NCBI GenBank assembly: GCA_037190845.1
Contig: JBBCJI010000005.1
Location: forward strand, 62,001 to 126,000
DNA from: JBEBVQ01 sp037190845
GTDB lineage: Bacteria; Bacteroidota; Bacteroidia; Chitinophagales; Chitinophagaceae
DNA: 64,000 bases
Direction: 5' to 3'
The notes beneath the pieces are model-generated. The model saw only the letters and a list, made by a program, of their open reading frames with translations, searched no databases and was not told the origin of the DNA. The stretch's first letter is position 1. Each line of letters starts with the position of its first letter. Of this stretch, positions 16,195-25,129 are shown piece by piece. The translations under genes and the position numbers were made by a program.

Positions 16195-17637
16195 TTATCG
16201 TATTTCCTGGTCGTCCACATCTTCAAACAGGTTCATGAACTTGTCTTTCATGCGGTCGAACAACTTTTTCATGGTTTCTTTTCGTTTCTCGCCTTTTTCA
16301 TTTTGATGATCGTTAGCAGGACCTGCAACATCCGGTTCATTTGTATGATCTGCCTGACGTTCCGCTGGCGCCCCCAGATCAATATGTATCATATTGCCAC
16401 CTGATGCAGCGAATGGCTGCTTGCCGTTTTCATAATCATGATAACCGCGGAGGATCAACCCGATACAGGTTGAATAAACAGGGCTCATCAGTGTTTCCGA
16501 ATGGCTGCCTGCCAGGTGCTCATTGGGATACCCGATCCGCGCGCCCAGACCGGTTACGTATTCTGTGAGCTGTATCAGATGTTTCAGCATAGAGCCACCG
16601 CCTGTGAGGATAACACCGCCATGCAGTTTTGTATCCAGATTCACCTGCTTTAGTTGGTATACAACATGGCTCAGAATCTCTTCCATGCGTGCCTGGATGA
16701 TATTAGCCAGGTTCTTGACAGAGATTTCTTTTGGCGGTAGACCACGCAGACCTGGTATGGTAATGTAGGCATGCGCGTTGGCTTCGTCGGCCAATGCCAT
16801 ACCGAACTGTACTTTCATAGCTTCAGCCTGTGCCCGCAATACACCCAGGCCGCTACGGATATCGTTGGTGATATTGACGCCTGCGTATGGGATCACGGCT
16901 GTATGCTTGAGAATGCCGTCGTAGAAGACCGCCATGTCGGTAGTGCCGCCGCCGATGTCTACAATGGCAACACCTGCTTCGAGGTCTTCGTCGTTCATAA
17001 CGGCGGCAGCGGAAGCAAGCGGCTGCAGTACGAGATCTTTGGTGCGGAGCTTCGACTTGTCTACGCACCGTTTAATATTCCGTATGGCGTTCCGGTCGCC
17101 GGTGATAATATGGAAATTTGCACCGATCTTCACCCCCGACATCCCTATCGGGCTCATTGCGGTCTGCATATTATCTACCGAAAATTCCTGGGGCACGATA
17201 TCAATGATCTGGTCTCCTGCAGGAATGTATGTCTTATATTGATCCTTCACAAGGAGGTCAATATCTTCTTTTGTGATCTCCTCATCCGTATTGATACGAA
17301 CCCGGTCGCCCCTTGTCTGCAGACTTTTAATATGTTGCCCCGCAATACCCACGTACACCTCATTAATCTCCAGGTTGGGATTGGAGAGCATACATTGCTC
17401 GATCGCCTGTTCGATAGACCGGATACATTGTTCGATATTCATAACCACGCCGTGATTCACTCCGGCAGACTCTGATCTGCCGAATCCCAGGATCTCCAGC
17501 TTCCCGAATTCGTTTTTGCGTCCTGCAATAGCGGCAATTTTAGTTGTGCCTATATCCAATCCGACGATAATGGGTCGTGATTTTCCGTTTTTGGTATCCT
17601 GAGGCGGATGAGTGACGGGGTGTTCTTTCCTGTTCAT
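16195..17637 (-). CDS. ftsA: Cell division protein FtsA
   Basis: Actin-like ATPase that ties FtsZ to the membrane. Nucleotide-site blocks: IVGLDIGTTKIAAIAG near residues 24-39, VAIVDIGGGTTDMAVF near 220 and LTGGGSMLKHL near 345. The SHS2-type 1C region (NEVYVGIAGQHIKS) is present. The C-terminus has a charged linker and then the amphipathic membrane helix KKLFDRMKDKFMNLFED. The 480-aa length is longer than in Proteobacteria because of that linker. Located between ftsQ and ftsZ as expected. Confidence 0.97.
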   Translation of the reverse strand: MNRKEHPVTHPPQDTKNGKSRPIIVGLDIGTTKIAAIAGRKNEFGKLEILGFGRSESAGVNHGVVMNIEQCIRSIEQAIEQCMLSNPNLEINEVYVGIAGQHIKSLQTRGDRVRINTDEEITKEDIDLLVKDQYKTYIPAGDQIIDIVPQEFSVDNMQTAMSPIGMSGVKIGANFHIITGDRNAIRNIKRCVDKSKLRTKDLVLQPLASAAAVMNDEDLEAGVAIVDIGGGTTDMAVFYDGILKHTAVIPYAGVNITNDIRSGLGVLRAQAEAMKVQFGMALADEANAHAYITIPGLRGLPPKEISVKNLANIIQARMEEILSHVVYQLKQVNLDTKLHGGVILTGGGSMLKHLIQLTEYVTGLGARIGYPNEHLAGSHSETLMSPVYSTCIGLILRGYHDYENGKQPFAASGGNMIHIDLGAPAERQADHTNEPDVAGPANDHQNEKGEKRKETMKKLFDRMKDKFMNLFEDVDDQEIR

Positions 17638-17666
17638 ATTGCGGCGTATTTATTGAGATTGATCAA

Positions 17667-18797
17667 TTAGTTTCCCTGGTATAGATATTTGGGGGTTTCG
17701 TTTTTTTCGTTCGTTTTTTTCGTTTCCTGTTTTTCTTTTGTTTGTTCAGGCTTTTTTTCGTCAGTTGCTTTTGTTTTTTGTGCCTGTATATCTCTCGTGT
17801 CCGCTTTACTTACCGGTGTTGTCTTTTTTGCTGCCGGAGTACTGTTGGCTACCGGCGGCGGCTCTTGCCGGGGCGATGGTGCTGCGGTAGCGGCAGGTTT
17901 CGTTGTTGCCTGCACTATAGTAATGGCAGCCGCGCTGTTATCCGGCGGCGTATTGCCTATGATGCTCTTTACCCAGCTCATATTGCTCATAGCCCTGTCT
18001 TTGGGTGGTTTCCAGGGTAGAGAGGGCGATACCACCAATTGCCCTCGAAAGCGTGCATCGATCACCTGGTATTTATCCCATCCGATGCGGTTCAGCACTT
18101 GCTTATAAAAGGCAAATACATGATTGAGCTTTTCCCGGAGACGGGTCGTATCACCGATCAGGATACGGTGGTTACCCAGTACCGGTGTCAATTCGAATGT
18201 AAGGTCGTCATTCAGCTTTATGGCGGCAGTCTGCGCATTCCAGAAGCTGTCTGCTTCAATGGTTTGCGATATTTTCAGTATTTGTGCTTTCAGGGCATTT
18301 CCTGCACTGTCGTTCTTTAGTTCCGGCACGTTGGTAATAACGATAGCATAATGTGTGTATTTATCTGAAAGCGGCAGTACGTTTCCTGTACTGTCTATAT
18401 AATAGCTGTTGCCGCTTTGCTCGAATACACGCAACGACGGAACCCGTTGCCGGAGGGTAACATGAAGGGCATTGTTATTGTCTACATAGACTTCCGCTTC
18501 TGATACCCAGGGATTGGATCGTATGATGGCTTCCATACTGTTCAGGTTCAGTGCGGCAACAGGTGTTTTTTCAGGTACGATATGCCGGTTCTCAAGCAGT
18601 AGCTCACGTACCTGTGCCGTTGTCAGAAAGCCGCAGGCATGTTCATTACTGATCCGGATTTTCAGCTCATGTACAATTCGTTTGTGATGAGCGTCTGAGG
18701 CGCTGAGTATGGCCATGATGCAGCCTGCCGTCACAATGAGTGTAACGGTTGCCTGCAGCACTTTCCTGGCCGATATTTTACGCTTCTTCTGCTCCAT
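17667..18797 (-). CDS. ftsQ: Cell division protein FtsQ/DivIB
   Basis: A bitopic membrane protein of the divisome. A basic N-terminus and one membrane helix (about residues 12-30, LQATVTLIVTAGCIMAIL) precede a POTRA-like stretch (FLTTAQVRELLLEN) and the FtsQ beta domain (LNSMEAIIRSNPWVSEAEVY). The last 90 or so residues form an unusual low-complexity tail rich in Lys, Thr, Pro, Ala and Glu, ending PKYLYQGN. Its ATG follows the murC stop with no gap. The identity is clear from position and domain order, although FtsQ sequences diverge strongly. Confidence 0.9.
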   Translation of the reverse strand: MEQKKRKISARKVLQATVTLIVTAGCIMAILSASDAHHKRIVHELKIRISNEHACGFLTTAQVRELLLENRHIVPEKTPVAALNLNSMEAIIRSNPWVSEAEVYVDNNNALHVTLRQRVPSLRVFEQSGNSYYIDSTGNVLPLSDKYTHYAIVITNVPELKNDSAGNALKAQILKISQTIEADSFWNAQTAAIKLNDDLTFELTPVLGNHRILIGDTTRLREKLNHVFAFYKQVLNRIGWDKYQVIDARFRGQLVVSPSLPWKPPKDRAMSNMSWVKSIIGNTPPDNSAAAITIVQATTKPAATAAPSPRQEPPPVANSTPAAKKTTPVSKADTRDIQAQKTKATDEKKPEQTKEKQETKKTNEKNETPKYLYQGN

Positions 18798-20156
18798 TTA
18801 TTTTCGTTCCAACAGTTCTTTTACAGGTTGCACAAGCTGGTCAATGTCTCCTGCGCCGGCAGTGACCAGTAATTCCGGTTGTGCCACACGTACATAATCC
18901 AGTAATCCTTCTTTAGACAATATCGTATGCGCCGGGTTGCTCATCTTGTCTGCGATTGTTTGTGCTGTAATCCCCTCAATGGGTAGCTCCCGGGCCGGGT
19001 ATATATCCAGCAGTATTACTTCGTCTGCCAGGTCGAGACTCTGTGCAAAGCCCGAGGCAAGGTCGCGTGTGCGGCTGAACAGGTGTGGCTGAAACACGAC
19101 CACACATTTTCTTCCCGGGAAGAGCTGTTTGGCGCTTTTGATCAATGCAGTAAGTTCCTCGGGATGATGTGCATAATCGTCTATGTATACAACCCTTTTG
19201 TTCTTTACTACATATTCAAAGCGGCGTTTTACTCCTCTGAATCCTGCCAGGGCTTCTTTGATCCGGTTGCCATCAATATCGAGCATCATAGCCACGGCGA
19301 TGGCAGCTACGGCGTTTTCAACGTTATGCATGCCGCCAACCGGCAGGTATATATCTTTCAGAATACCCTTTTTTCCGGCTATGCCGAATGTATATCCGCC
19401 TTCCTGCTGAACTATATTGTATGCATATATATCTGCTGCATCATTCTGCAGACTATATGAATACTTATCTTTCGCTTTGAATTCACTGCTCCTCGCGATG
19501 CCGTGCCTAAACAACAGGATACCGTCCGGTTTGATGTTCTGTGTATATTGGATGAATGCCTTTTCCATTTCTTCCTTTGTTCCGTAAATATCAAGGTGAT
19601 CCGGATCCATAGAGGTCAGTATGGCAATGTCCGGGTTAAGCTTGAGGAAGCTGCGGTCGTACTCATCCGCTTCTATCACGGCTGTCTCTGTATCGCTACT
19701 CCAGTAGTTGGTATTGTAGTTTACGGAAATGCCTCCCAGGAATGCGCTGCATCCGTATCCTGTCTCACGCAGCAGCCAGCCGGTCATAGCGCTGGTCGTG
19801 GTTTTACCGTGTGTCCCGGCTATTGTAATGGCATACATCGAATTGGTGATCCACTGCAGTACATCGCTGCGTTTGTATACGGGATATCCGTTTTCCCGGT
19901 ACCACGTCAGTTGCTGATGCGCTGCAGGGATGGCAGGCGTATATACAACCAGCTCTGCGGCTTTGTCGAGCAGACTTACATCATCGTGCGTATGTATGCG
20001 GATACCTTCCTGTTCCATACGGCGGGTCAGCTCCGTATGATGCCGGTCATACCCCTGCACCATTACTCCTTTTTCCCGGAAATAACGTGCCAGGGCGCTC
20101 ATGCCGATGCCGCCGATGCCGATAAAGTAAACTCTTTTCAACTCCTGTATATTCAT
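18798..20156 (-). CDS. murC: UDP-N-acetylmuramate--L-alanine ligase
   Basis: Adds L-alanine to UDP-MurNAc with ATP. The N-terminal Rossmann block is YFIGIGGIGMSALARYF; the ATP loop is AGTHGKTTTSAMTG near residues 113-126; DEYDRSFL and YIDDYAHHPEELTAL are further family blocks. Length of 452 aa is normal. The start overlaps the murG stop by 4 bp and the stop touches the ftsQ ATG, so translation is probably coupled across all three genes. Confidence 0.97.
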   Translation of the reverse strand: MNIQELKRVYFIGIGGIGMSALARYFREKGVMVQGYDRHHTELTRRMEQEGIRIHTHDDVSLLDKAAELVVYTPAIPAAHQQLTWYRENGYPVYKRSDVLQWITNSMYAITIAGTHGKTTTSAMTGWLLRETGYGCSAFLGGISVNYNTNYWSSDTETAVIEADEYDRSFLKLNPDIAILTSMDPDHLDIYGTKEEMEKAFIQYTQNIKPDGILLFRHGIARSSEFKAKDKYSYSLQNDAADIYAYNIVQQEGGYTFGIAGKKGILKDIYLPVGGMHNVENAVAAIAVAMMLDIDGNRIKEALAGFRGVKRRFEYVVKNKRVVYIDDYAHHPEELTALIKSAKQLFPGRKCVVVFQPHLFSRTRDLASGFAQSLDLADEVILLDIYPARELPIEGITAQTIADKMSNPAHTILSKEGLLDYVRVAQPELLVTAGAGDIDQLVQPVKELLERK

Positions 20157-21259
20157 GATCCGGAGGTTGCCGCTTTTATTACCTCCCGGGCGATCTGCTC
20201 ATCCGCATCGCGGATCGCCAGGTTTTTAATATTTTGTATCATCACTTGCTGCATGGTGTCATTGTGCAGCAGATGTTTTAGTTTTTTAAATAATTCTGTT
20301 TTTACCTCATTGTCTTTCACCATCATGGCTGCATTATGTGCTACCAGAGCTGCTGCATTGGATGTTTGGTGGTCTTCCGCTGCGTATGGGTAGGGGACAA
20401 AGATGATGGGCTTCCCGACGATGCACAATTCAGCGATTGCCAGTGCTCCGGCGCGTGAAATGACCATGTCGGCTGCTGCGTATGCATAATCCATTTCCCG
20501 GATGAAATCATACACTTTTACCTGGCCGGGATATTTTGCCGCTCTTGCCAATGCCTGCTCATGATATGGCTTTCCCGTCTGCCATATCACTTGTACGTCT
20601 TCTTTCAGGATGGCTTCTAAATGTATGTCTATGGCTTCGTTTACAGATCTGGCCCCCAGGCTGCCACCAACGATCAGGATTGTTTTCCTGGAAGGGTCAA
20701 GTCCCAACCATGCCTGTCCGTCTTTACGCGTGAGTATGGATTCCGTCAGATTTTTCCGGACAGGATTACCGGTATACACCAGCTTTTCTCCAGGGAAAAA
20801 ACGGTCCATCTGTTCATAGGCTACGCATATGGATTTTGCCCTTTTCCCCAGTATCTTGTTGCTTTTTCCGGCGAATGAGTTTTGCTCCTGGATCACGGTA
20901 GGTATGCCTTTCCGTTGTGCAGCACGTAATACCGGGAAGCTGGCGTAACCACCCACGCCGACCACTGCATGTGGCTGGAATGTGGAAAGGAGACGATGAG
21001 ATTGCCAGGCACTTTTCAGCAACTTATAGGGCAAGGCCAGATTTTTCAGCAAATGATTCCGGTTGAATCCCGTAATATCTAATCCGACAATCTCAAAGCC
21101 TGCCCGTGGTATCTGCTCCATTTCCATCTTGCCCTGCGCACCCGCAAACAACAGTGATACATCTGCATGTAGACGCTGCAATGCATGGGCGATGGCTATC
21201 GCGGGGAATATATGCCCCCCCGTGCCTCCTCCTGCTATTATGATGCGTAAGCTATCCAT
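20153..21259 (-). CDS. murG: MurG N-acetylglucosaminyltransferase (lipid II synthesis)
   Basis: Transfers GlcNAc from UDP-GlcNAc to lipid I at the inner face of the membrane. The glycine-rich loop GGGTGGHIFPAIAIA is near residues 10-24; QEQNSFAGKSNK, LIVGGSLGARSVNEA and the C-terminal donor block SRAGALAIAELCIVGKPIIF with PYPYAAEDHQTSNA all fit. Length 368 aa. Sits 8 bp after ftsW. Confidence 0.97.
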   Translation of the reverse strand: MDSLRIIIAGGGTGGHIFPAIAIAHALQRLHADVSLLFAGAQGKMEMEQIPRAGFEIVGLDITGFNRNHLLKNLALPYKLLKSAWQSHRLLSTFQPHAVVGVGGYASFPVLRAAQRKGIPTVIQEQNSFAGKSNKILGKRAKSICVAYEQMDRFFPGEKLVYTGNPVRKNLTESILTRKDGQAWLGLDPSRKTILIVGGSLGARSVNEAIDIHLEAILKEDVQVIWQTGKPYHEQALARAAKYPGQVKVYDFIREMDYAYAAADMVISRAGALAIAELCIVGKPIIFVPYPYAAEDHQTSNAAALVAHNAAMMVKDNEVKTELFKKLKHLLHNDTMQQVMIQNIKNLAIRDADEQIAREVIKAATSGS

Positions 21260-21267
21260 GCCTTTTG

Positions 21268-22455
21268 TTATCCGGTTACGGGTATCGTCTGCGTTTTTGT
21301 TTTTTTCTGCTCTGTTGTCTTTTTTCCTTCCATCTCATCTACATAACGGCTTACACTGAGTATAATGCCGATGGCGATGCTGGTAAACCATATGGAGGAC
21401 CCGCCCATACTGATCATGGGTAAGGTAAGTCCCGTTACGGGTACGAGATTTACATTGACTGCCATGTTCAGCATTGCCTGAAATACCAGTGTAATGCTTA
21501 GTCCCACGGCAAGAAAAGCGCCGAAGGCGTACGGACATCTCCGGAAAATGAGAATGCTCCGCCACAGGAACAACAGATACAGGCCAATAATAAATGCGCC
21601 GCCAACCAGTCCGTATTCTTCGATGATGCTGCAATAGATGAAGTCAGAATAGGCTTCCGGCAGGTAATCCCGCTGACGGCTGTGCCCGGGTCCCACTCCT
21701 AAAAGGCCGCCGTTGGCAATTGCTATTTTCCCCTGCAGTACCTGATAGACTTCTTCTTTTTCTCCATCCCCGCTGCCCACAAAATCTACGATCCGTTGTT
21801 CCCATGTGTCTGCCCGCCCGAATCCCGTCACCTTTGAAAAAACAAACAATAAGGCTACGCTGATCAGCCCGGCTACCGCAAGCATGGCGATATGTTTTGA
21901 TTGTACCCGTCCTACGAAGAACAGGATGCAGCAGGTGCCTCCAAGCATCAGCGCTGTAGACAGGTTGGCCGGTGCAATAAGCGCACAGGTCAGGAAGACG
22001 GGGATCAGTACCGGAATGAATCCCTTTTTTAGATCTTTGATACTGCTTTGCTTCATGCTGAGCATTCTTGCAAGAAACAGGAACAGCGCCAGCTTGGCGA
22101 GATCGGAGCTTTGGAATGTGATATTGATCACCGGTAGTTTGATCCAGCGTGAGCCTTCGTTGATGGTGGCGCCGAAGAATAAGGTGAATAACAACAGCGG
22201 AAGACTGATCACATAAAGTAGTACGGCTACCCGTGCAAATTTGGTGTAATTTACCCGGTGTACAAGGTAAATGATCACCAGACCCATGCCCAGCACTACC
22301 AGTTGCTTGACAAGGTAATAGCTGGCATTTTTGTCCATACGGTAAGCCAGCGAACCGGTAGAGCTGTATACGGCAAGCAGACTGATGAATGAGAGCACCA
22401 GTATGACCGACCATATTACTTTGTCGCCTTTTATCCGTTCCAGCAGATGCTGCAT
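21268..22455 (-). CDS. ftsW: Lipid II polymerase FtsW (SEDS family)
   Basis: A 395-aa polytopic SEDS protein that polymerises septal glycan with its partner transpeptidase. About ten membrane segments are visible. Family blocks: AVYSSTGSLAYR near the N-terminus, GSRWIKLP near residue 100, LLGVGPGHSRQRDYLPEAYSD with DFIYCSIIEEYGLVGG, and LTLPMISMGGSS near the C-terminus. The last 20 residues form a Lys/Thr-rich cytoplasmic tail. The position between murD and murG makes FtsW more likely than RodA. Confidence 0.95.
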   Translation of the reverse strand: MQHLLERIKGDKVIWSVILVLSFISLLAVYSSTGSLAYRMDKNASYYLVKQLVVLGMGLVIIYLVHRVNYTKFARVAVLLYVISLPLLLFTLFFGATINEGSRWIKLPVINITFQSSDLAKLALFLFLARMLSMKQSSIKDLKKGFIPVLIPVFLTCALIAPANLSTALMLGGTCCILFFVGRVQSKHIAMLAVAGLISVALLFVFSKVTGFGRADTWEQRIVDFVGSGDGEKEEVYQVLQGKIAIANGGLLGVGPGHSRQRDYLPEAYSDFIYCSIIEEYGLVGGAFIIGLYLLFLWRSILIFRRCPYAFGAFLAVGLSITLVFQAMLNMAVNVNLVPVTGLTLPMISMGGSSIWFTSIAIGIILSVSRYVDEMEGKKTTEQKKTKTQTIPVTG

Positions 22456-22469
22456 ATGCTTCCCTGTTT

Positions 22470-23828
22470 TTATAGTTCGTTTACGGCATCCTTAAACTGT
22501 TGCCCGCGGTCTTCAAAATTTTTAAACCGGTCGAAACTGGCACATCCCGGAGAAAGCAGTACTGCGTCTCCTTTTTCGGCCAGCGTATAGGCAGCGAGTA
22601 CGGCTTCTTTGGCTGTTGCCGTATCAATAATGTTCGGCACTATATCGCGAAAGGCTTCGTGTATCGCTGCATTATCTACGCCGAGGCAAATGATCGCTTT
22701 TACTTTTTCCTGCACCAGTTCCGCAAGCTCTGTATAATCATTTCCTTTATCCTGTCCGCCAAGTATCAGGATGGTAGGGTGTTTCATGCTTTCAAGGGCG
22801 TACCATACGGAGTTGATGTTGGTTGCCTTGCTGTCATTGATAAAATATACGCCACGTATAGTCGCGACATATTCCAGCCGGTGCTCCATCCCCTCGAATG
22901 TGGTAAAGCTCTCCCGTATCTTTTCTCGTCTGATTCCCGCAATACGTGCGCTGATTCCCGCTGCCATGCTGTTGTATTGATTGTGTTTTCCTTTGATTGA
23001 CAGGTCGTGTATAGATGTGCTCATGTCTTCTCCTCCGTATTGTAGATACATACGTTCGTTGTGTATGTAGCCACCGTCTTCTGTCGTGTTCTGTTCGTTC
23101 ATCGTAATGAAAATTTTTTTTGCGTGAAAAGAATGGGTTGCCAGGTATTGCCCGATGACCGGGTCGTCCTGGTTAAGTATCAGGAAATCTGAATCTGTCT
23201 GGTTTTCTGTAATCCGGAATTTTGCCGCTGTATAATTTTCCATCCGGTATTCGTAGCGATCCAGATGGTCTGGTGTAATATTGAGCAGGATAGCGATATC
23301 CGGGCGGAACCGGTGGATGTCGTCGAGCTGAAAGCTGCTGATTTCCATTACGTACCAGCCTGCTGGCTGTTCTGCCAGCTGGCGGGCAAAGCTGCGCCCG
23401 ATATTCCCTACAAGCGCTACATCATACCCTGCCTCTTTCAGCAAGTGAAAGGTCAGCATCGTTGTTGTGCTTTTTCCGTTGCTGCCGGTGATGGCAATAA
23501 TCCTGCCGTCACCTTTGTACCGGTATCCAAACTCTATTTCGCTGCATACCTCTATTCCCGCAGCTTTTACCTGCTGCATGACGGGCGTTTTATCGCTGAT
23601 GCCGGGACTTTTTACAAGGCATTCTGCAGACAGGATTTTTTCCATGCTATGCATGCCTTCTTCAAAAGGAATACCTGCTTGCTGTAATATTTCTTTATAC
23701 TCCGGGCGAATGTGGCCGCCGTCGCTTACAAACACATCCCACCCCTGCTTTATGCCGAGCAGGGCAGCACCGGCACCGCTTTCGCCGGCGCCGAGCACAA
23801 TGAGCCTTTTATTTGTGTTTGCAGTCAT
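22470..23828 (-). CDS. murD: UDP-N-acetylmuramoylalanine--D-glutamate ligase
   Basis: Adds D-glutamate to UDP-MurNAc-L-Ala. The N-terminal Rossmann block is RLIVLGAGESGAGAALLG; the ATP loop is ITGSNGKSTTTMLTFHLL near residue 112; NITPDHLDRY, YFINDSKATN and LLSPGCASFDRFKNFEDRG are hallmark blocks. Length 452 aa. It follows mraY by 17 bp and precedes ftsW by 14 bp. Confidence 0.97.
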   Translation of the reverse strand: MTANTNKRLIVLGAGESGAGAALLGIKQGWDVFVSDGGHIRPEYKEILQQAGIPFEEGMHSMEKILSAECLVKSPGISDKTPVMQQVKAAGIEVCSEIEFGYRYKGDGRIIAITGSNGKSTTTMLTFHLLKEAGYDVALVGNIGRSFARQLAEQPAGWYVMEISSFQLDDIHRFRPDIAILLNITPDHLDRYEYRMENYTAAKFRITENQTDSDFLILNQDDPVIGQYLATHSFHAKKIFITMNEQNTTEDGGYIHNERMYLQYGGEDMSTSIHDLSIKGKHNQYNSMAAGISARIAGIRREKIRESFTTFEGMEHRLEYVATIRGVYFINDSKATNINSVWYALESMKHPTILILGGQDKGNDYTELAELVQEKVKAIICLGVDNAAIHEAFRDIVPNIIDTATAKEAVLAAYTLAEKGDAVLLSPGCASFDRFKNFEDRGQQFKDAVNEL

Positions 23829-23845
23829 TATTACGTTCGTGTTTT

Positions 23846-25117
23846 TTATTGCATTTTCAGAGTTACAATACTCAGTAATGCCAGCATGATACCTATGATC
23901 CAGAAGCGGGTCACGATTTTGCTCTCATGGTAGCCCAACTTCTGGTAATGATGGTGCAGTGGTGACATGAGAAAAACCCGTTTTCCTTCGCCGTATTTCC
24001 TTTTAGTATGTTTGAAGTATGCTACCTGGATCATCACAGACAGGTTTTCTACGAGGAAAATACCGCATATGATGGGTATCAGCAGCTCTTTGCGTACGAT
24101 AACAGCCAATGCAGCAATGATGCCGCCAAGCGCCAGGCTACCGGTATCACCCATGAATACCTGTGCAGGATAGGCGTTGTACCACAGGAATCCGACACAG
24201 GCACCTACGAATGCTCCGATAAAGATGGATAGCTCGCCCAGATTGGGAATATGCATGATGTTGAGGTAATCTGCAAAAATGTAGTTGCCCGATACGTATG
24301 CAAACACGCCGAGGCAAACGCCGGCGATTGCAGATACGCCTGTGGCCAATCCATCTACTCCGTCGGTGATGTTAGCCCCGTTGGACACGGCCACTATAAT
24401 AAAAGTTACAAACAGCACATAAATCAATGGCGTCATGATATGCAGGAGATCTTCACCAAATACTGCAGCAATCTTTGCATAGCTGAGTTCATGACTTTTT
24501 GTGAAAGGAATGGTGGTGTTTGTGTTCCGTACTGTTACATACTCCCGCATTTTTCCGGTTTCGTCGCGCCGCAGGAAAGGGCCGGATACCTGCTTTTCTG
24601 TGCTATTGTGTAGTATAGGCTTCTCCTGTGCCACTTCCCGGCTGGTGACAACGTGTTCATTTGTATACATGGTCAGCCCGATAATAATTCCCAATCCCAG
24701 TTGCCCCATGATCTTAAACCGGCCGGCCAGTCCTTCCTTATTCTTTTTGAAGACTTTGATATAGTCGTCAATAAATCCTACAAGCCCCAGCCATACGGTA
24801 GCCACAATCATAAGCATCGTATATACATTCAGTATCCGTGCAAAAAGCAGCGTGGGTATCAGGATGGCGGCGATGATGATCAGTCCGCCCATAGTGGGTG
24901 TTCCTCTCTTCTGCGTTTCTCCGGCCAGTCCCAGGTCACGTACAGTTTCCCCGATCTGCTTGCGTTGTAGAAAACGGATCAGGCGTTTGCCAAGCAGCAT
25001 GGAGATTACCAGCGACAGAATTACAGCCATGGCTGTCCGGAAGGTTATATAATAAAATATCCCGGCCCCGAACATCCCAAAGTGCTCACGCAGATATGTA
25101 AAGAGGTAATAGAGCAT
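23846..25117 (-). CDS. mraY: Phospho-N-acetylmuramoyl-pentapeptide transferase
   Basis: Makes lipid I from UDP-MurNAc-pentapeptide and undecaprenyl phosphate in the inner membrane. Blocks seen: KRGTPTMGGLI, FIDDYIKVFKKNKEGL (metal-binding Asp pair), ANITDGVDGLATG, VFMGDTGSLALGG and PLHHHYQKLG. At 423 aa it is about 60 residues longer than the E. coli enzyme because of a polar insertion (about residues 155-215) between membrane segments, a feature I associate with Bacteroidota MraY proteins. Confidence 0.96.
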   Translation of the reverse strand: MLYYLFTYLREHFGMFGAGIFYYITFRTAMAVILSLVISMLLGKRLIRFLQRKQIGETVRDLGLAGETQKRGTPTMGGLIIIAAILIPTLLFARILNVYTMLMIVATVWLGLVGFIDDYIKVFKKNKEGLAGRFKIMGQLGLGIIIGLTMYTNEHVVTSREVAQEKPILHNSTEKQVSGPFLRRDETGKMREYVTVRNTNTTIPFTKSHELSYAKIAAVFGEDLLHIMTPLIYVLFVTFIIVAVSNGANITDGVDGLATGVSAIAGVCLGVFAYVSGNYIFADYLNIMHIPNLGELSIFIGAFVGACVGFLWYNAYPAQVFMGDTGSLALGGIIAALAVIVRKELLIPIICGIFLVENLSVMIQVAYFKHTKRKYGEGKRVFLMSPLHHHYQKLGYHESKIVTRFWIIGIMLALLSIVTLKMQ

Positions 25118-25129
25118 TTTAGTATCGGG

